Below, piece after piece: positions 8,183-16,299 of a DNA stretch of 38,043 nucleotides. The DNA is from JAFKKS01 sp039808325 (GTDB taxonomy: Bacteria; Pseudomonadota; Alphaproteobacteria; Rhizobiales; Xanthobacteraceae). How positions within the stretch are numbered: the stretch's first letter is position 1; each line of letters opens with the position of its first letter. Location of the stretch: positions 1 through 38,043 of the forward strand of contig JBDHSU010000022.1 in the NCBI GenBank assembly GCA_039808325.1, written 5' to 3'. Below the pieces are notes generated by a model. It made no database searches, had not been told where the DNA came from, and saw nothing but the letters and a program-made list of their open reading frames with translations. A program made the translations under genes and the position numbers.

Positions 8183-8809
8183 ATGCTGATCCTCGGTCTC
8201 ACCGGCTCGATCGGCATGGGCAAATCGGCGACCGCGGCGATGTTTCGCGAGGCGGGCGTGCCGGTCCACGATTCCGACCGCGCGGTGCACCTTCTCTACG
8301 AGGGCGAGGCGGTGGCGGCGATCGAGGCCGCGTTCCCCGGGACGACCGCCGGCGGCAAGGTCGACCGCGAGAAGCTCGCGGCGCAGGTGCTGGGCAAGGC
8401 CGACGCCTTCGGGCGGCTGGAGGCGATCGTCCACCCGCTGGTGCGGCAGGTCTCGTCACGTTTTCTCGACGCCGCGAGGGCGCGCGGCGCGCGTGTCGCG
8501 GTACTCGATATCCCGTTGCTGTTCGAGACGCGCGGCGAGGGCCGGGTCGACGCCGTCGTCGTCGTCTCCGCGCCGGCGGACGTGCAGCGCGAACGCGTTC
8601 TCGGACGGCCGGGCATGACGGAGGAGAAGTTCGCCGCCATCCTCGCCAAGCAAGTGTCCGACGCGGAAAAGCGCCGGCGCGCGCACTTCGTAGTGGATAC
8701 GAGCCGCGGCTTCGATTCCGCTCGCGCCCAGGTTCGTGGCATTCTCCGCTCCGTCGCGGCGATTCCCGGCCGCACCGGTCTCGCGAGCTTCGCTCGCCCC
8801 CCGGAATGA
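8183..8809 (+). CDS. coaE: Dephospho-CoA kinase
   Basis: 208 residues. CoaE phosphorylates the 3'-hydroxyl of dephospho-CoA with ATP, the last step of coenzyme A synthesis. Walker A is GLTGSIGMGKSAT near residue 5; the family motif HDSDRAVHLLY follows near 31; VLDIPLLFE near 111 is the conserved mid-domain strand and motif. ATG 8183 has AAAGGA upstream; an in-frame ATG at 8144 would add 13 residues not typical of the family. The last 15 codons (AIPGRTGLASFARPPE) lie in a palindromic repeat at 8762-8812, making the C-terminus about 10-15 residues longer than usual. The stop is immediately upstream of dnaQ. Confidence 0.94.
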   Translation: MLILGLTGSIGMGKSATAAMFREAGVPVHDSDRAVHLLYEGEAVAAIEAAFPGTTAGGKVDREKLAAQVLGKADAFGRLEAIVHPLVRQVSSRFLDAARARGARVAVLDIPLLFETRGEGRVDAVVVVSAPADVQRERVLGRPGMTEEKFAAILAKQVSDAEKRRRAHFVVDTSRGFDSARAQVRGILRSVAAIPGRTGLASFARPPE

Positions 8810-8812
8810 CGG
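8762..8812. repeat. Palindromic repeat inserted across the coaE 3' end
   Basis: ATTCCCGG ... CCGGAATGACGG with internal GCGAGCTTCGCTCGC. The right end matches the CCGTCATTCCGG terminus of the elements at 9564-9731 and 28495-28648. It encodes the end of coaE and reaches the first possible dnaQ start. Confidence 0.65.
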
Positions 8813-8832
8813 AAAAGAAAGTGCACGCAGCA

Positions 8833-9552
8833 ATGCGCGAGATCGTCTTCGACACCGAAACCACGGGCCTGGATGCGCTGCAGGGCGATCGGGTCGTCGA
8901 GATCGGCTGCGTCGAGCTCGTCAATCGCTTCCCGACCGGAAAGACCTTCCACGTCTACATCAATCCCGAGCGCGACATGCCGGAGGGCGCGTTCCGCGTC
9001 CACGGCCTGTCCAGCGAGTTCCTCAAGGACAAGCCGGTTTTCGCCGATATCGCCGATGATTTTCTGACCTTCGTCGGCGACGCGACGCTCGTCGCCCACA
9101 ACGCCGCGTTCGATCTCGGCTTCATCAACGCGGAGCTCGACCGTTTGGAAATGCCGGCCCTGCCGCGTGAGCGCCTGCTCGACACACTGCTGCTGGCGCG
9201 GCGCAAGCATCCGAACGGTCCCAACAAGCTCGACGACCTTTGCGGTCGCTACGGCATCGACAATTCGCGCCGCACCAAGCATGGCGCGCTGCTTGACGCG
9301 GAAATCCTCGCCGACGTCTATCTGGAGATGATCGGCGCCCGCCAGGCGCAGCTCGGTCTCGGCCAGGCGGATGCGGCTGGCACCGGCGCCGGCTCTCGCG
9401 CGGTCGTGGCGGTGCGCACCGTCGCGCTCGCGCCGCGGCTGGGCGAGGCGGAACGGTCCGCGCATCGCGCCTTCGTCGCGAAGCTCGGCGAGAATGCGCT
9501 CTGGCGCGACTATCTCGAGCCGGAGGAATTGCCGGACGCCAACGCCGCGTGA
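8833..9552 (+). CDS. dnaQ: DNA polymerase III epsilon subunit (3'-5' exonuclease)
   Basis: 239 residues. Proofreading DEDDh exonuclease of the replicative polymerase. Exo I is FDTETTGLD at the N-terminus, Exo II HNAAFDLGFINAEL (about residues 90-103), and Exo III HGALLDAEILADVYL (about 152-166), with catalytic Asp7, Glu9, the Exo II Asp, and the Exo III His/Asp. The C-terminal tail that binds the alpha subunit follows a variable linker. I chose ATG 8833 because alphaproteobacterial DnaQ begins MREIVFDTETTG; ATG 8806, which overlaps the coaE stop, adds nine residues from repeat-derived sequence and has no good ribosome binding site. Confidence 0.95.
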   Translation: MREIVFDTETTGLDALQGDRVVEIGCVELVNRFPTGKTFHVYINPERDMPEGAFRVHGLSSEFLKDKPVFADIADDFLTFVGDATLVAHNAAFDLGFINAELDRLEMPALPRERLLDTLLLARRKHPNGPNKLDDLCGRYGIDNSRRTKHGALLDAEILADVYLEMIGARQAQLGLGQADAAGTGAGSRAVVAVRTVALAPRLGEAERSAHRAFVAKLGENALWRDYLEPEELPDANAA

Positions 9553-9563
9553 CTCGCGGTACG

Positions 9564-9731
9564 CCGTCATCCCGGCCAGGCGAAGACGGCGTCAGCCGGC
9601 GGAGTGCGAGCCGGGATCCGGAATCCTCATCGGCTCATTTGCTCCAGCGCAGGCCGGCAAGCGCAACCTAATCCTGCTGACTTGCGGAGGCTGGGTTCCG
9701 GCTCTCGCGCCTCGCGCGCGGCCGGAATGAC
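9564..9731. repeat. Palindromic repeat, CCGTCATTCCGGCC family
   Basis: CCGTCATCCCGGCC at 9564-9577 is inverted at the right end (GGCCGGAATGAC, 9720-9731); the interior contains GGCTGGGTTCCGGCTCTCGC, also seen in the copy at 28495-28648. It fills the gap between the convergent dnaQ and secB genes. Confidence 0.7.
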
Positions 9732-9742
9732 CAAGCAGCGTC

Positions 9743-10240
9743 TCAGCTCAGCGGCGCCGGCGGCTGCACTTGGCCCTGCTCCTGCTCCATCCGCTGCCGA
9801 TACAGGCCGACGAAATCGATCGGGTCGATCAGCAGCGGCGGGAAGCCGCCGTTGCGCACGGCGTTGGCGACGATCTCGCGGGCGAAGGGGAACAGAAGCC
9901 GCGGACACTCGATCATCACCACCGGCTGCACGTCGGACTGCGGCACGTTCAGGATGCGGAACACCCCGGCATAGCTGAGGTCGAAGCTGAACAGGACGCT
10001 GCCCCCCGTCTCCGCCTTGCCTTCCAGCTTGAGCTCGACCTCGACGTCGGTCTCGCCCAGCGGCTTGGCGTTGACGTTGATCTGGATGTTGATCTGCGGC
10101 TGCTGCTGGGTCGGCTGCAGCGAGCGCGGCGAGTTCGGATTTTCGAACGAGAAATCCTTGATGTACTGCGCCAGCACGTTGAGCTGCGCGCCGCCGGGTG
10201 CGGCCGCCGCGGGGCCGCCATTGGTCGGAGAAGTCGCCAT
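9743..10240 (-). CDS. secB: Protein-export chaperone SecB
   Basis: 165 residues, usual for the family. SecB is a cytosolic tetrameric chaperone that keeps preproteins unfolded and delivers them to SecA. Recognisable regions: QYIKDFSFENPNSP near residue 25, the strand EVELKLEGKAETGGSVLFSFDLSYAGVF (about 67-94), and ECPRLLFPFAREIVANAVRNGGFPPLLIDPIDF (about 109-141), which is nearly invariant. Pro/Ala-rich N- and C-terminal ends are variable. It is transcribed toward the origin, opposite to its neighbours, which is its usual orientation in this cluster. ATG at 10240 has GATCAAA upstream on its strand, a weak ribosome binding site. Confidence 0.96.
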   Translation of the reverse strand: MATSPTNGGPAAAAPGGAQLNVLAQYIKDFSFENPNSPRSLQPTQQQPQINIQINVNAKPLGETDVEVELKLEGKAETGGSVLFSFDLSYAGVFRILNVPQSDVQPVVMIECPRLLFPFAREIVANAVRNGGFPPLLIDPIDFVGLYRQRMEQEQGQVQPPAPLS

Positions 10241-10639
10241 TTTGATCCTTCAGGCCGCCCGGCAGCCGCTGTTGGGGAATTTCCGGTTGGCTAACACAGG
10301 CCCCAGGAGCCGACAAGCGATCCGAGCCGATCCCCCGAGCGCGTTACGGCGGGCGAGGCGCCGCCTCGCCGGTGCGTCGCGAGGTCACAGTGCCCATTTG
10401 CGGCACCGGCGGGGCGGCGTCCCGGTTGGCGGCGGCAAGGGGATCGTCTAAGATTATGGCAGTGTTGGCGTTCACCCGGACGTCCTGAAGCGGAAGTCTT
10501 GCTGAAACGGAAGTCTTGGCGGCAACGCCCCTTTTTCGGCCGGGCCATATGCCTAAATAAGAATGCGGGGCGTGCGGCCTCAGCCCGTGCCGCGCCCCGC
10601 GCGAATGCACCCGGACGGCTGCCCGAGAGCGTGCGAAAC
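10241..10639. other. Divergent secB / Tim44-like intergenic region
   Basis: About 400 bases between divergent genes; it must carry promoters for both. No coding sequence is supportable. fxsA, often present here in relatives, is absent. The only structure I see is a 17-bp tandem duplication at 10485-10518. Confidence 0.5.
10485..10518 (+). repeat. 17-bp tandem duplication
   Basis: CTGAAGCGGAAGTCTTG (10485-10501) is followed directly by CTGAAACGGAAGTCTTG (10502-10518), 16 of 17 identical. It lies about 120 bases upstream of the Tim44-like start and could be a doubled regulator site or replication slippage. Confidence 0.8.
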
Positions 10640-11350
10640 GTGTTCGATATCTACACCATCATCTTCCTGGCGTTGGCGGTCTTCATTTTTCTCCGCCTGC
10701 GCAGCGTGCTTGGGCAGCGGACCGGCCGCGAGCGGCCGCCCTACGATCCGCTGGCGGCGCGCGATGCCGTGCGCACGCCCGCGAACGACAAGGTCGTGAC
10801 CCTGCCGCCGCGCGGCCGCGAGACGGCCGCGGCGGAGGCCGGCGATGAAGCGGCCCCGCCGGCGAACCGCTGGCAGGGCGTCGCCGAGCCCGGGACGCCG
10901 GTCGCTGCCGGTCTCGACGCCATCGTCGGCGCCGACGCGCAATTCGACGCCAAGCATTTCATCGCCGGCGCCCGCGCCGCCTATGAGATGGTGGTCACGG
11001 CCTTTGCGGCGGGAGACCGGCGCGCGCTCAAGGACTTGCTTTCGCGCGACGTCTATGACGGCTTCGATGCCGCGATCCGCGAGCGCGAGTCGCGCGGCGA
11101 GACGGTGGAATCGCGCTTCGTCGCCATCGACAAGGCGGAAATCACCGGCGCCGAATTGCGCGCGCGCACCGCGCAAATCACGGTGCGCTTCGTTTCGCAG
11201 CTCGTTTCCGCCACGCGCGACAAGGACGGCAACGTCATCGACGGATCGGCCGATCGCGTGACCGACGTCACCGACGTATGGACGTTCTCTCGCGATCTTT
11301 CCTCGCGCGATCCGAACTGGAAGCTGGTCGCGACCGAAGCCGGACAATGA
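10640..11350 (+). CDS. Tim44/TimA-like inner membrane-associated protein
   Basis: 236 residues. N-terminal transmembrane segment (DIYTIIFLALAVFIFLRL), then a low-complexity linker (about residues 35-85), then a Tim44-like domain (about 95-232; AARAAYEMVVTAFAAGD, LLSRDVYDGFDAAI, DVWTFSRDLSSRDPNWKLVAT). Bacterial homologs are inner-membrane proteins related to the mitochondrial import motor adaptor Tim44; their bacterial role is not well established. I chose GTG 10640 because relatives begin directly at the FDIYTIIFLALAVF helix; GTG 10631 is also possible. It is followed by mltA after 21 bases, and the adjacency to secB and mltA is conserved in alphaproteobacteria. Confidence 0.88.
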   Translation: MFDIYTIIFLALAVFIFLRLRSVLGQRTGRERPPYDPLAARDAVRTPANDKVVTLPPRGRETAAAEAGDEAAPPANRWQGVAEPGTPVAAGLDAIVGADAQFDAKHFIAGARAAYEMVVTAFAAGDRRALKDLLSRDVYDGFDAAIRERESRGETVESRFVAIDKAEITGAELRARTAQITVRFVSQLVSATRDKDGNVIDGSADRVTDVTDVWTFSRDLSSRDPNWKLVATEAGQ

Positions 11351-11371
11351 CCACGACCGCCCGGGACGACC

Positions 11372-12607
11372 TTGTGGCGTAGATCGGCGCGTGTTGTCGT
11401 TCTGGGCCTCGCGGCGGCGCTTTGCATCCTGCCGTCCGCGCAAGGCCGGTTCGCGGCCCTCATCCCCGAATCGCAGATCGAGCCGCTGCGCTGGAGCGAT
11501 CTCGACGGCTGGGATCAGGACGACCATGCCGCTGCGTTCGACGTTTTCCTCGCAAGCTGCGACGTCATCCTCGAGCGCCGCAAGCTGGCGTCGGAAAACC
11601 GGCCCATGGAAGCGGCGCTGGTCGATGTCTGCTGGGAGGCCAAGGGTCTCGGCCCGGCGCTGGAGAACGAGGCGCGCACCTTCTTCGAAACGCATTTCCG
11701 CCCGGCGCGCATCGCGCGGCTTGGCGAGAGCGAGGGGTTTCTCACCGGCTACTACGAGCCGGTGGTGGACGGCTCGCGCGAACCGACCGGCGTCTACAAA
11801 TATCCGCTCTACCGTCGTCCGAAAGATCTCATCACCGGCGCGGCGCATCGGCCTGGGCGCAGGCATGGCGGCCGCGCTTCCGCCTGGCGCAAAGTCAAGG
11901 ACGGCAAGCGCGAACCCTATTACGACCGCGCCGCGATCGAGGACGGCGCCCTCGACGGCAAGGGACTGGAGATCTGCTGGCTGAAAAGTCCGGTGGACGC
12001 CTTCTTCATCCAGATCCAAGGCTCCGCGCGTATCCGCCTCGAGGATGGTAGCGTGCTGCGCGTCAACTACGACGCGCACAACGGGCAGCCCTATACGCCC
12101 GTCGGCCGGATCTTGATCGAGCGCAACCTCGTGCCGCGCGAGGAAATGTCGATGGACCGCATTCGCCAATGGATGGAGAGCAACCCGGAGGAGGCGAAGG
12201 ACGTGCGGCGGCAGAACAAATCGTTCGTCTTCTTCCGCGTGAAGAATCTGTCCGGAAAGGACGAAGCGGTCGGCGGGCAGGGCATTCCGCTGACGCCGCT
12301 GCGTTCCGTCGCCGTCGACGCGAAGCTGCATGCTTACGGCACGCCCTTCTGGATCGAAGCGGAGCTTCCGCTCGAGGACAGCGGCGGCGTGCAGCCGTGG
12401 CGGCATCTGATGATCGCGCAGGACACCGGCTCCGCGATCGTCGGCCCTGCGCGCGCCGACATCTATTTCGGCGCCGGTGACGCCGCTGGCCGCGTCGCCG
12501 GCCGCATCCGCCATCCCGGTCGGTTCATCATGCTAATCCCGCAAACGGCCGATCCGGCCGCGTCGGCCGCCGCGCTTCCGCTGCCGCAACCGCGGCCGGC
12601 GCCATGA
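11372..12607 (+). CDS. mltA: Membrane-bound lytic murein transglycosylase A
   Basis: 411 residues. MltA cleaves peptidoglycan glycan strands to 1,6-anhydromuramic acid products in the periplasm. A short hydrophobic signal segment (VVVLGLAAALCILPSAQG) precedes the MltA domain (FLTGYYEPVVDGSREP near residue 127, then ICWLKSPVDAFFIQIQGSARI near 202), and the C-terminal 3D domain ends with AQDTGSAIVGPARADIYFGAGDAAG, carrying the Asp triad. The start is TTG 11372; no ATG or GTG gives the signal sequence. The signal lacks a clear lipobox, unlike E. coli MltA. The ATGA overlap with the next gene shows coupling. Confidence 0.93.
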   Translation: MWRRSARVVVLGLAAALCILPSAQGRFAALIPESQIEPLRWSDLDGWDQDDHAAAFDVFLASCDVILERRKLASENRPMEAALVDVCWEAKGLGPALENEARTFFETHFRPARIARLGESEGFLTGYYEPVVDGSREPTGVYKYPLYRRPKDLITGAAHRPGRRHGGRASAWRKVKDGKREPYYDRAAIEDGALDGKGLEICWLKSPVDAFFIQIQGSARIRLEDGSVLRVNYDAHNGQPYTPVGRILIERNLVPREEMSMDRIRQWMESNPEEAKDVRRQNKSFVFFRVKNLSGKDEAVGGQGIPLTPLRSVAVDAKLHAYGTPFWIEAELPLEDSGGVQPWRHLMIAQDTGSAIVGPARADIYFGAGDAAGRVAGRIRHPGRFIMLIPQTADPAASAAALPLPQPRPAP

Positions 12608-13197
12608 CGGCAAGCGACGACGATCGCCCGCGCCGCCGCCGCACGCTGTCCGGCGACGAGCGCGAATTGTGGGGTCTGGTGACGCGTACGGTCGCGCCGC
12701 TGCGAGGGCGCGCGCGAAAGCATGCCGCCGCCGTGCCGGAGGAAAGCAGCGCGCCGGCTTCTCCGCCGCCGCCACCAAAAGCGAAAGCGAAAACGAAAAC
12801 GGCGGCCGTCCCTTCGCCGCCGCGCCCGCCCGCGACGAAACCCGCACCGCCGCTGGCGCCGCTCGGCCGCAAGCTCACCAAACGCGTCGCGCGCGGCAAC
12901 GCCACGCTCGACGCGCGGCTCGATCTGCACGGCATGACGCAGGAGCAGGCGCATGGCGCGCTGTTGCGCTTCATCCGCACCGCGCAGGCCGACGGTGCGA
13001 AAGTCGTGCTCGTCATCACAGGAAAAGGCGTGCGCGGCTCGACCGCGGATGCGAGCGAGCGCGGCGTGCTGCGCCGCGTGGTTCCGCAATGGCTGCGGCT
13101 CGTCGAATTCCGCGCTTACGTCGTCGGCTTCGAACCGGCGCACATCACGCATGGCGGCGAGGGCGCGCTTTACGTCCGCCTGCGGCGAGGACGGTGA
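12604..13197 (+). CDS. Smr-domain protein
   Basis: 197 residues. N-terminal basic region (residues 1-40), then a Pro/Ala/Lys-rich disordered linker (about 45-90, with KAKAKTKT) and a C-terminal Smr domain (about 105-195): LDLHGMTQEQAHGALLRFI near residue 105 and the glycine motif VLVITGKGVRG near 137, with the late HGGEGALYVRLRR end. Smr domains are nicking endonucleases or RNA/DNA-binding modules related to the MutS2 C-terminus. ATG 12604 overlaps the mltA stop by four bases. The mltA-smr pair is conserved in alphaproteobacteria; the substrate is not known. Confidence 0.92.
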   Translation: MTASDDDRPRRRRTLSGDERELWGLVTRTVAPLRGRARKHAAAVPEESSAPASPPPPPKAKAKTKTAAVPSPPRPPATKPAPPLAPLGRKLTKRVARGNATLDARLDLHGMTQEQAHGALLRFIRTAQADGAKVVLVITGKGVRGSTADASERGVLRRVVPQWLRLVEFRAYVVGFEPAHITHGGEGALYVRLRRGR

Positions 13198-13250
13198 GCG
13201 ATGCGCCCCGAAGGCGTGAGGCTCCTGATCATGCCCGCACCCGGAACCTG

Positions 13251-13320
13251 TGATCGATTCTCATAACTTAGAGCGGGGTGCGGGCGGAAAACCGCTCCAC
13301 ACTTTTCCTCATCCCGCTCT
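13251..13320 (+). repeat. Dispersed palindromic repeat, copy B
   Basis: Inverted mate of 1-52. It begins TGATCGATTCTCATAACTT and ends with a palindrome bounded by AGAGCGGGGTG (13270-13280) and CATCCCGCTCT (13310-13320) containing GGCGGAAAACCGC. It occupies the smr / L,D-transpeptidase gap between convergent genes. Confidence 0.8.
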
Positions 13321-13362
13321 AGCCGAAGGCCGGACCCGAGTACGGGGACGACACGCGTAGAA

Positions 13363-14172
13363 CTAAATCACCACCACGCGCGCGCCGACCGGCACGCGGC
13401 CGTAGAGGTCGATCACATCCTCGTTGCGCATGCGGATGCAGCCGGACGAAACGGCGGTGCCGATCGTCCAGGGCTCGTTCGAACCGTGAATGCGATAGAG
13501 CGACGAGCCGAGATAGAGCGCGCGCGCGCCGAGCGGATTGTCCGGCCCGCCTTTCATGAAGCGCGGCAGGTCGGGACGGCGCGCCAGCATTTCCGCCGGC
13601 GGACGCCAGTCGGGCCATTCGCGCTTGGCGGAAATTTTCTTCACGCCGGCCCAGGAGAATCCCGGCCGTCCGACGCCGATGCCGTAGCGCATCGCCTTGC
13701 CGTCGCCTTGCACGAGATAGAGGAAACGGTTCGGCGTATCGACGATGATCGTTCCGGGCTTTTCCTTGCCGGTGTATTCGACCGTCTGCTTTTCGTATTT
13801 CGGGTCGATGCGGCGCTGCTCCGGCACCACGATATGCGACGGCTCGCCGTAGGAATATGACGGGCGTTGCTCGCGTTCTTCGCTTCGCGGATCGTAGGCG
13901 TCTCCGCCGGGCGCGAATTCATGGCCGTAGATGGCGCGGCGCTGGCGGGGCCCGTTGTCGTCGCCGGTGAAGAGATATTCGATGAGGCCGCCACCCAGAC
14001 CGTTGCGGCCGGCGGCATAGTTTTGCCGCCGCATGGCGCGTCCGTCCTGCTCGGCCGCGGCCGTTTGCGACACGGTATAGCCGGCGCCATAAGGTTCGGC
14101 GAAGCTCGGGGTGGAAAGCGCCGTGGCGGCGGCGAGAAGGGCGGGGAAGACGGTAAATTTCCAAACGCGCAT
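13363..14172 (-). CDS. YkuD-type L,D-transpeptidase
   Basis: 269 residues from ATG 14172 (GTG 14184 would add four). Signal peptide MRVWKFTVFPALLAAATALSTPSFA, a disordered middle, then the YkuD domain from about residue 130 (GTIIVDTPNRFLYLVQGDGKAMRYGIGVG). The catalytic region is RIHGSNEPWTIGTAVSSGCIRM with nucleophile Cys245; the position two before Cys is Ser rather than the His of the common SHGCIR motif, a variant seen in ErfK/YbiS-like proteins of this group. Such enzymes form 3-3 peptidoglycan cross-links or attach outer-membrane proteins to peptidoglycan in the periplasm. The exact reaction cannot be told from sequence. Confidence 0.9.
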   Translation of the reverse strand: MRVWKFTVFPALLAAATALSTPSFAEPYGAGYTVSQTAAAEQDGRAMRRQNYAAGRNGLGGGLIEYLFTGDDNGPRQRRAIYGHEFAPGGDAYDPRSEEREQRPSYSYGEPSHIVVPEQRRIDPKYEKQTVEYTGKEKPGTIIVDTPNRFLYLVQGDGKAMRYGIGVGRPGFSWAGVKKISAKREWPDWRPPAEMLARRPDLPRFMKGGPDNPLGARALYLGSSLYRIHGSNEPWTIGTAVSSGCIRMRNEDVIDLYGRVPVGARVVVI

Positions 14173-14337
14173 CGACGTACTCACATTGACTCTATCGTCG
14201 GGCTGCGGCGGAAGAAACGCATCCGCCGCAACCTACTACGCGGTTAAAACTCCACGAATTGGTAAATGCGGGCGTGCGCCGGCCTACGGTCGCGGCGCTC
14301 GTTGGCGTTAACGTTTACAGAGAGTGGAATTCGATAG

Positions 14338-15546
14338 TTAAGCGACCGTTTCCTGCTCGCTCGGGCGGCGCATCGCCAGAAAGCAACAGAACGCCCCGGC
14401 GGCGAACACGCCGGTGAACGCCAGCGCCGCCATGTCGCTCACATGCTCGGCGACGAAGGCGACGATCGGCGGCGCGCAGGATTGCACGATCAGCGACGGT
14501 CCGGCGATGCGCCCGACCACGCGCCCATAGCCGCGCGGGCCGAACAGCGCGAGTGGCACGGTGCCGCGACAGATGGTGGTGAGCCCGTTGCCGAGCCCGA
14601 GCAGGATCATGAAGGCGGCGGCGACGGGCGCCGATAGTCCGAGCGCGAACAGCACCGTGAAGGCGAACAGGGAGAAACCGGTGGCGAAGCGCACGATCAA
14701 CAAAGGATGCGTGTTGCGCGCGAACATGAATTCACCGAGCCGCGCCGCGACCTGACATAGGCCGAACAGGGCGCCGATGGAGACGGCGAGAGAGGGTTGG
14801 AGGCCGAGCCGCTGGAATATCGCCAGCAGATTCGAGAGCAGGCCGGACAGCACGAATGAAGCGAGCGCGAAGCCGGCGACGAGCAGCACGAAGTTGCGCC
14901 CGCGCGGCAGAGACGCCGGCGCGGGCGGTGCCTGCCCGGTCGCGACGACGACGTCGGGATAAGCCCGGCCGCGCGGCAGGGCGAAGGCGTGCAGCGGCGC
15001 CGCGATGCATGCGAGCGCCAGGCCGTAGACGACATAGGTCTGCCTCCACCCGATCGTGTCGATGAGGGCCTGCGTCGCGGGCCAGCTTAACGTCGAGGCC
15101 AGGCCGCCAATCAGCGTCAGGATCGTGATCGGACTGCGCGCGTTGCTGCCGAAGATGCGGCCGAGACTGGCGAAGGCGGGATCGTAGAAGGACGCGGCCA
15201 TGCCGAGCCCAAGCATGCTCCATACCGCGAGATAGGCGGCTCGATGGTCGGCGGCGGGAAGCAGCATGAGACCGGCGGCGCCGATCAGCGAGCCGAACGG
15301 CATCACCACATGGCCGCCGAAGCGATCGATCCATCCGCCGATGAACGGCGAGGTCAGTCCGGAAACGAGAAGGCCGAGAGAGAAGCCGCTCATCGCGAAT
15401 GCGGTCGACCAGCCACGATCGGCGCAGATGTGCGGCGCCATCAGCACCATCGTGTAATAGATTCCGCCCCAGGCGAGGAGCTGCGTGACCCCGAGCACCG
15501 GCACCGCCCGCCAGGGGTCTCGACACAGATCCTTGACGTGCATCAT
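14338..15546 (-). CDS. Major facilitator superfamily transporter
   Basis: 402 residues with about 12 predicted transmembrane helices in two halves. The loop between helices 2 and 3 reads GGWIDRFGGHVVMPFGS, the MFS motif A-like G-x-x-x-D-R-x-G. The fold and short length fit a small-molecule exporter or monocarboxylate/oxalate-type porter, but the substrate is not readable. Tandem ATGs at 15546 and 15543 make the start slightly uncertain. It is monocistronic by spacing: 165 bases to the next gene on the same strand, and a 16-bp palindrome lies about 100 bases upstream. Confidence 0.88.
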   Translation of the reverse strand: MMHVKDLCRDPWRAVPVLGVTQLLAWGGIYYTMVLMAPHICADRGWSTAFAMSGFSLGLLVSGLTSPFIGGWIDRFGGHVVMPFGSLIGAAGLMLLPAADHRAAYLAVWSMLGLGMAASFYDPAFASLGRIFGSNARSPITILTLIGGLASTLSWPATQALIDTIGWRQTYVVYGLALACIAAPLHAFALPRGRAYPDVVVATGQAPPAPASLPRGRNFVLLVAGFALASFVLSGLLSNLLAIFQRLGLQPSLAVSIGALFGLCQVAARLGEFMFARNTHPLLIVRFATGFSLFAFTVLFALGLSAPVAAAFMILLGLGNGLTTICRGTVPLALFGPRGYGRVVGRIAGPSLIVQSCAPPIVAFVAEHVSDMAALAFTGVFAAGAFCCFLAMRRPSEQETVA

Positions 15547-15646
15547 GGAGAAAAGCGCGGCCCGGCGCGGCGAACCGCGATGAAAAACTGCGCGTTAGAA
15601 TCGCGCTATTCGCCGCGGACGTAAAGCGTCGCGCACGCCCTGACCC

Positions 15647-15662
15647 ACGTCATACATGACGT
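15647..15662. promoter_or_regulatory. Perfect 16-bp palindrome upstream of MFS gene, possible operator
   Basis: ACGTCAT-AC-ATGACGT, 7-bp arms with a two-base centre. It does not match the dispersed repeat families of this window and lies about 100 bases upstream of the MFS start, so it could bind a dimeric regulator. No regulator gene is adjacent. Confidence 0.3.
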
Positions 15663-15816
15663 GTCGTCCCCCCGATATGGCATGACAACGGACTTCATAC
15701 CGAGAAGCGCTCCGAGAAGCGCTTGCAGAGCGCGTCTTAAAGGATGGCGCCGTGCACTTGGTCATCCTTCGCGGCGCGGTTTCCGCGAAACGGCGCCTCG
15801 GGATGAGGTCGCGACC

Positions 15817-16299
15817 TCACGCCTTCGGGGCGCAGCGCACGTAGACGGAGACGCCGTAGCGGCCGGCGATTTCGGGATCGAGCCAGCGCAGCACCATCAC
15901 CTTGCCGTCGTAGGAGAGGAATTCGCGATCCTGCGGGCCGGCGGCCGGGCCGTCGGGGCCGAGATAGCGCTTGCCGTCCGGCGCGCCCTTGGTCACCAGC
16001 TCCGCCTGCTGGTTGGCGTCGGCGAGATACATCATCACCCCGCCGTTCGATCCGCGCGAGATGACGTAAGGATGGGTGCATTGCCCTCGCGCCGCCGTCG
16101 TGGTGCGCGCCCGGTCGGCCTCCTTATGGTACGAGGCGAAGCCCCAGCGGCCGATCAGGTCCTCGGAGGGAATGCCGGGGGCGGGCGGCGCGCTGGCCGG
16201 GGCGGCCGGCACCTGCGGCTGCGGCGCATTCGAGGTGGCGCATCCGCTCGCCGCGACCGCCAAGACGGCGAGGGCTATAAAACTGGGCAGCCGCGACAT
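15817..16299 (-). CDS. Putative lipoprotein, unknown function
   Basis: 160 residues with a lipoprotein signal peptide: MSRLPSFIALAVLAVAASGC, lipobox AASGC, and lipidated Cys20. A Pro/Ala-rich spacer (about residues 25-45) leads to a compact domain (IGRWGFASYHKEADRARTTTAARGQCTHPYVISRGSNGGVMMYLAD) with two further cysteines. I do not recognise a characterised family; orthologs appear to be conserved hypothetical proteins in Rhizobiales. The gene is divergent from groESL. A half-copy of the dispersed CATCCTTCG/GGATGAGG repeat (about 15763-15808) lies just past the stop. Confidence 0.75.
   Translation of the reverse strand: MSRLPSFIALAVLAVAASGCATSNAPQPQVPAAPASAPPAPGIPSEDLIGRWGFASYHKEADRARTTTAARGQCTHPYVISRGSNGGVMMYLADANQQAELVTKGAPDGKRYLGPDGPAAGPQDREFLSYDGKVMVLRWLDPEIAGRYGVSVYVRCAPKA

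Noticed and set aside
9564..9731. Hairpins past dnaQ and pdxJ considered as intrinsic terminators
   Set aside because: No T-runs follow the stems and the same sequences recur as dispersed elements; read as repeats.
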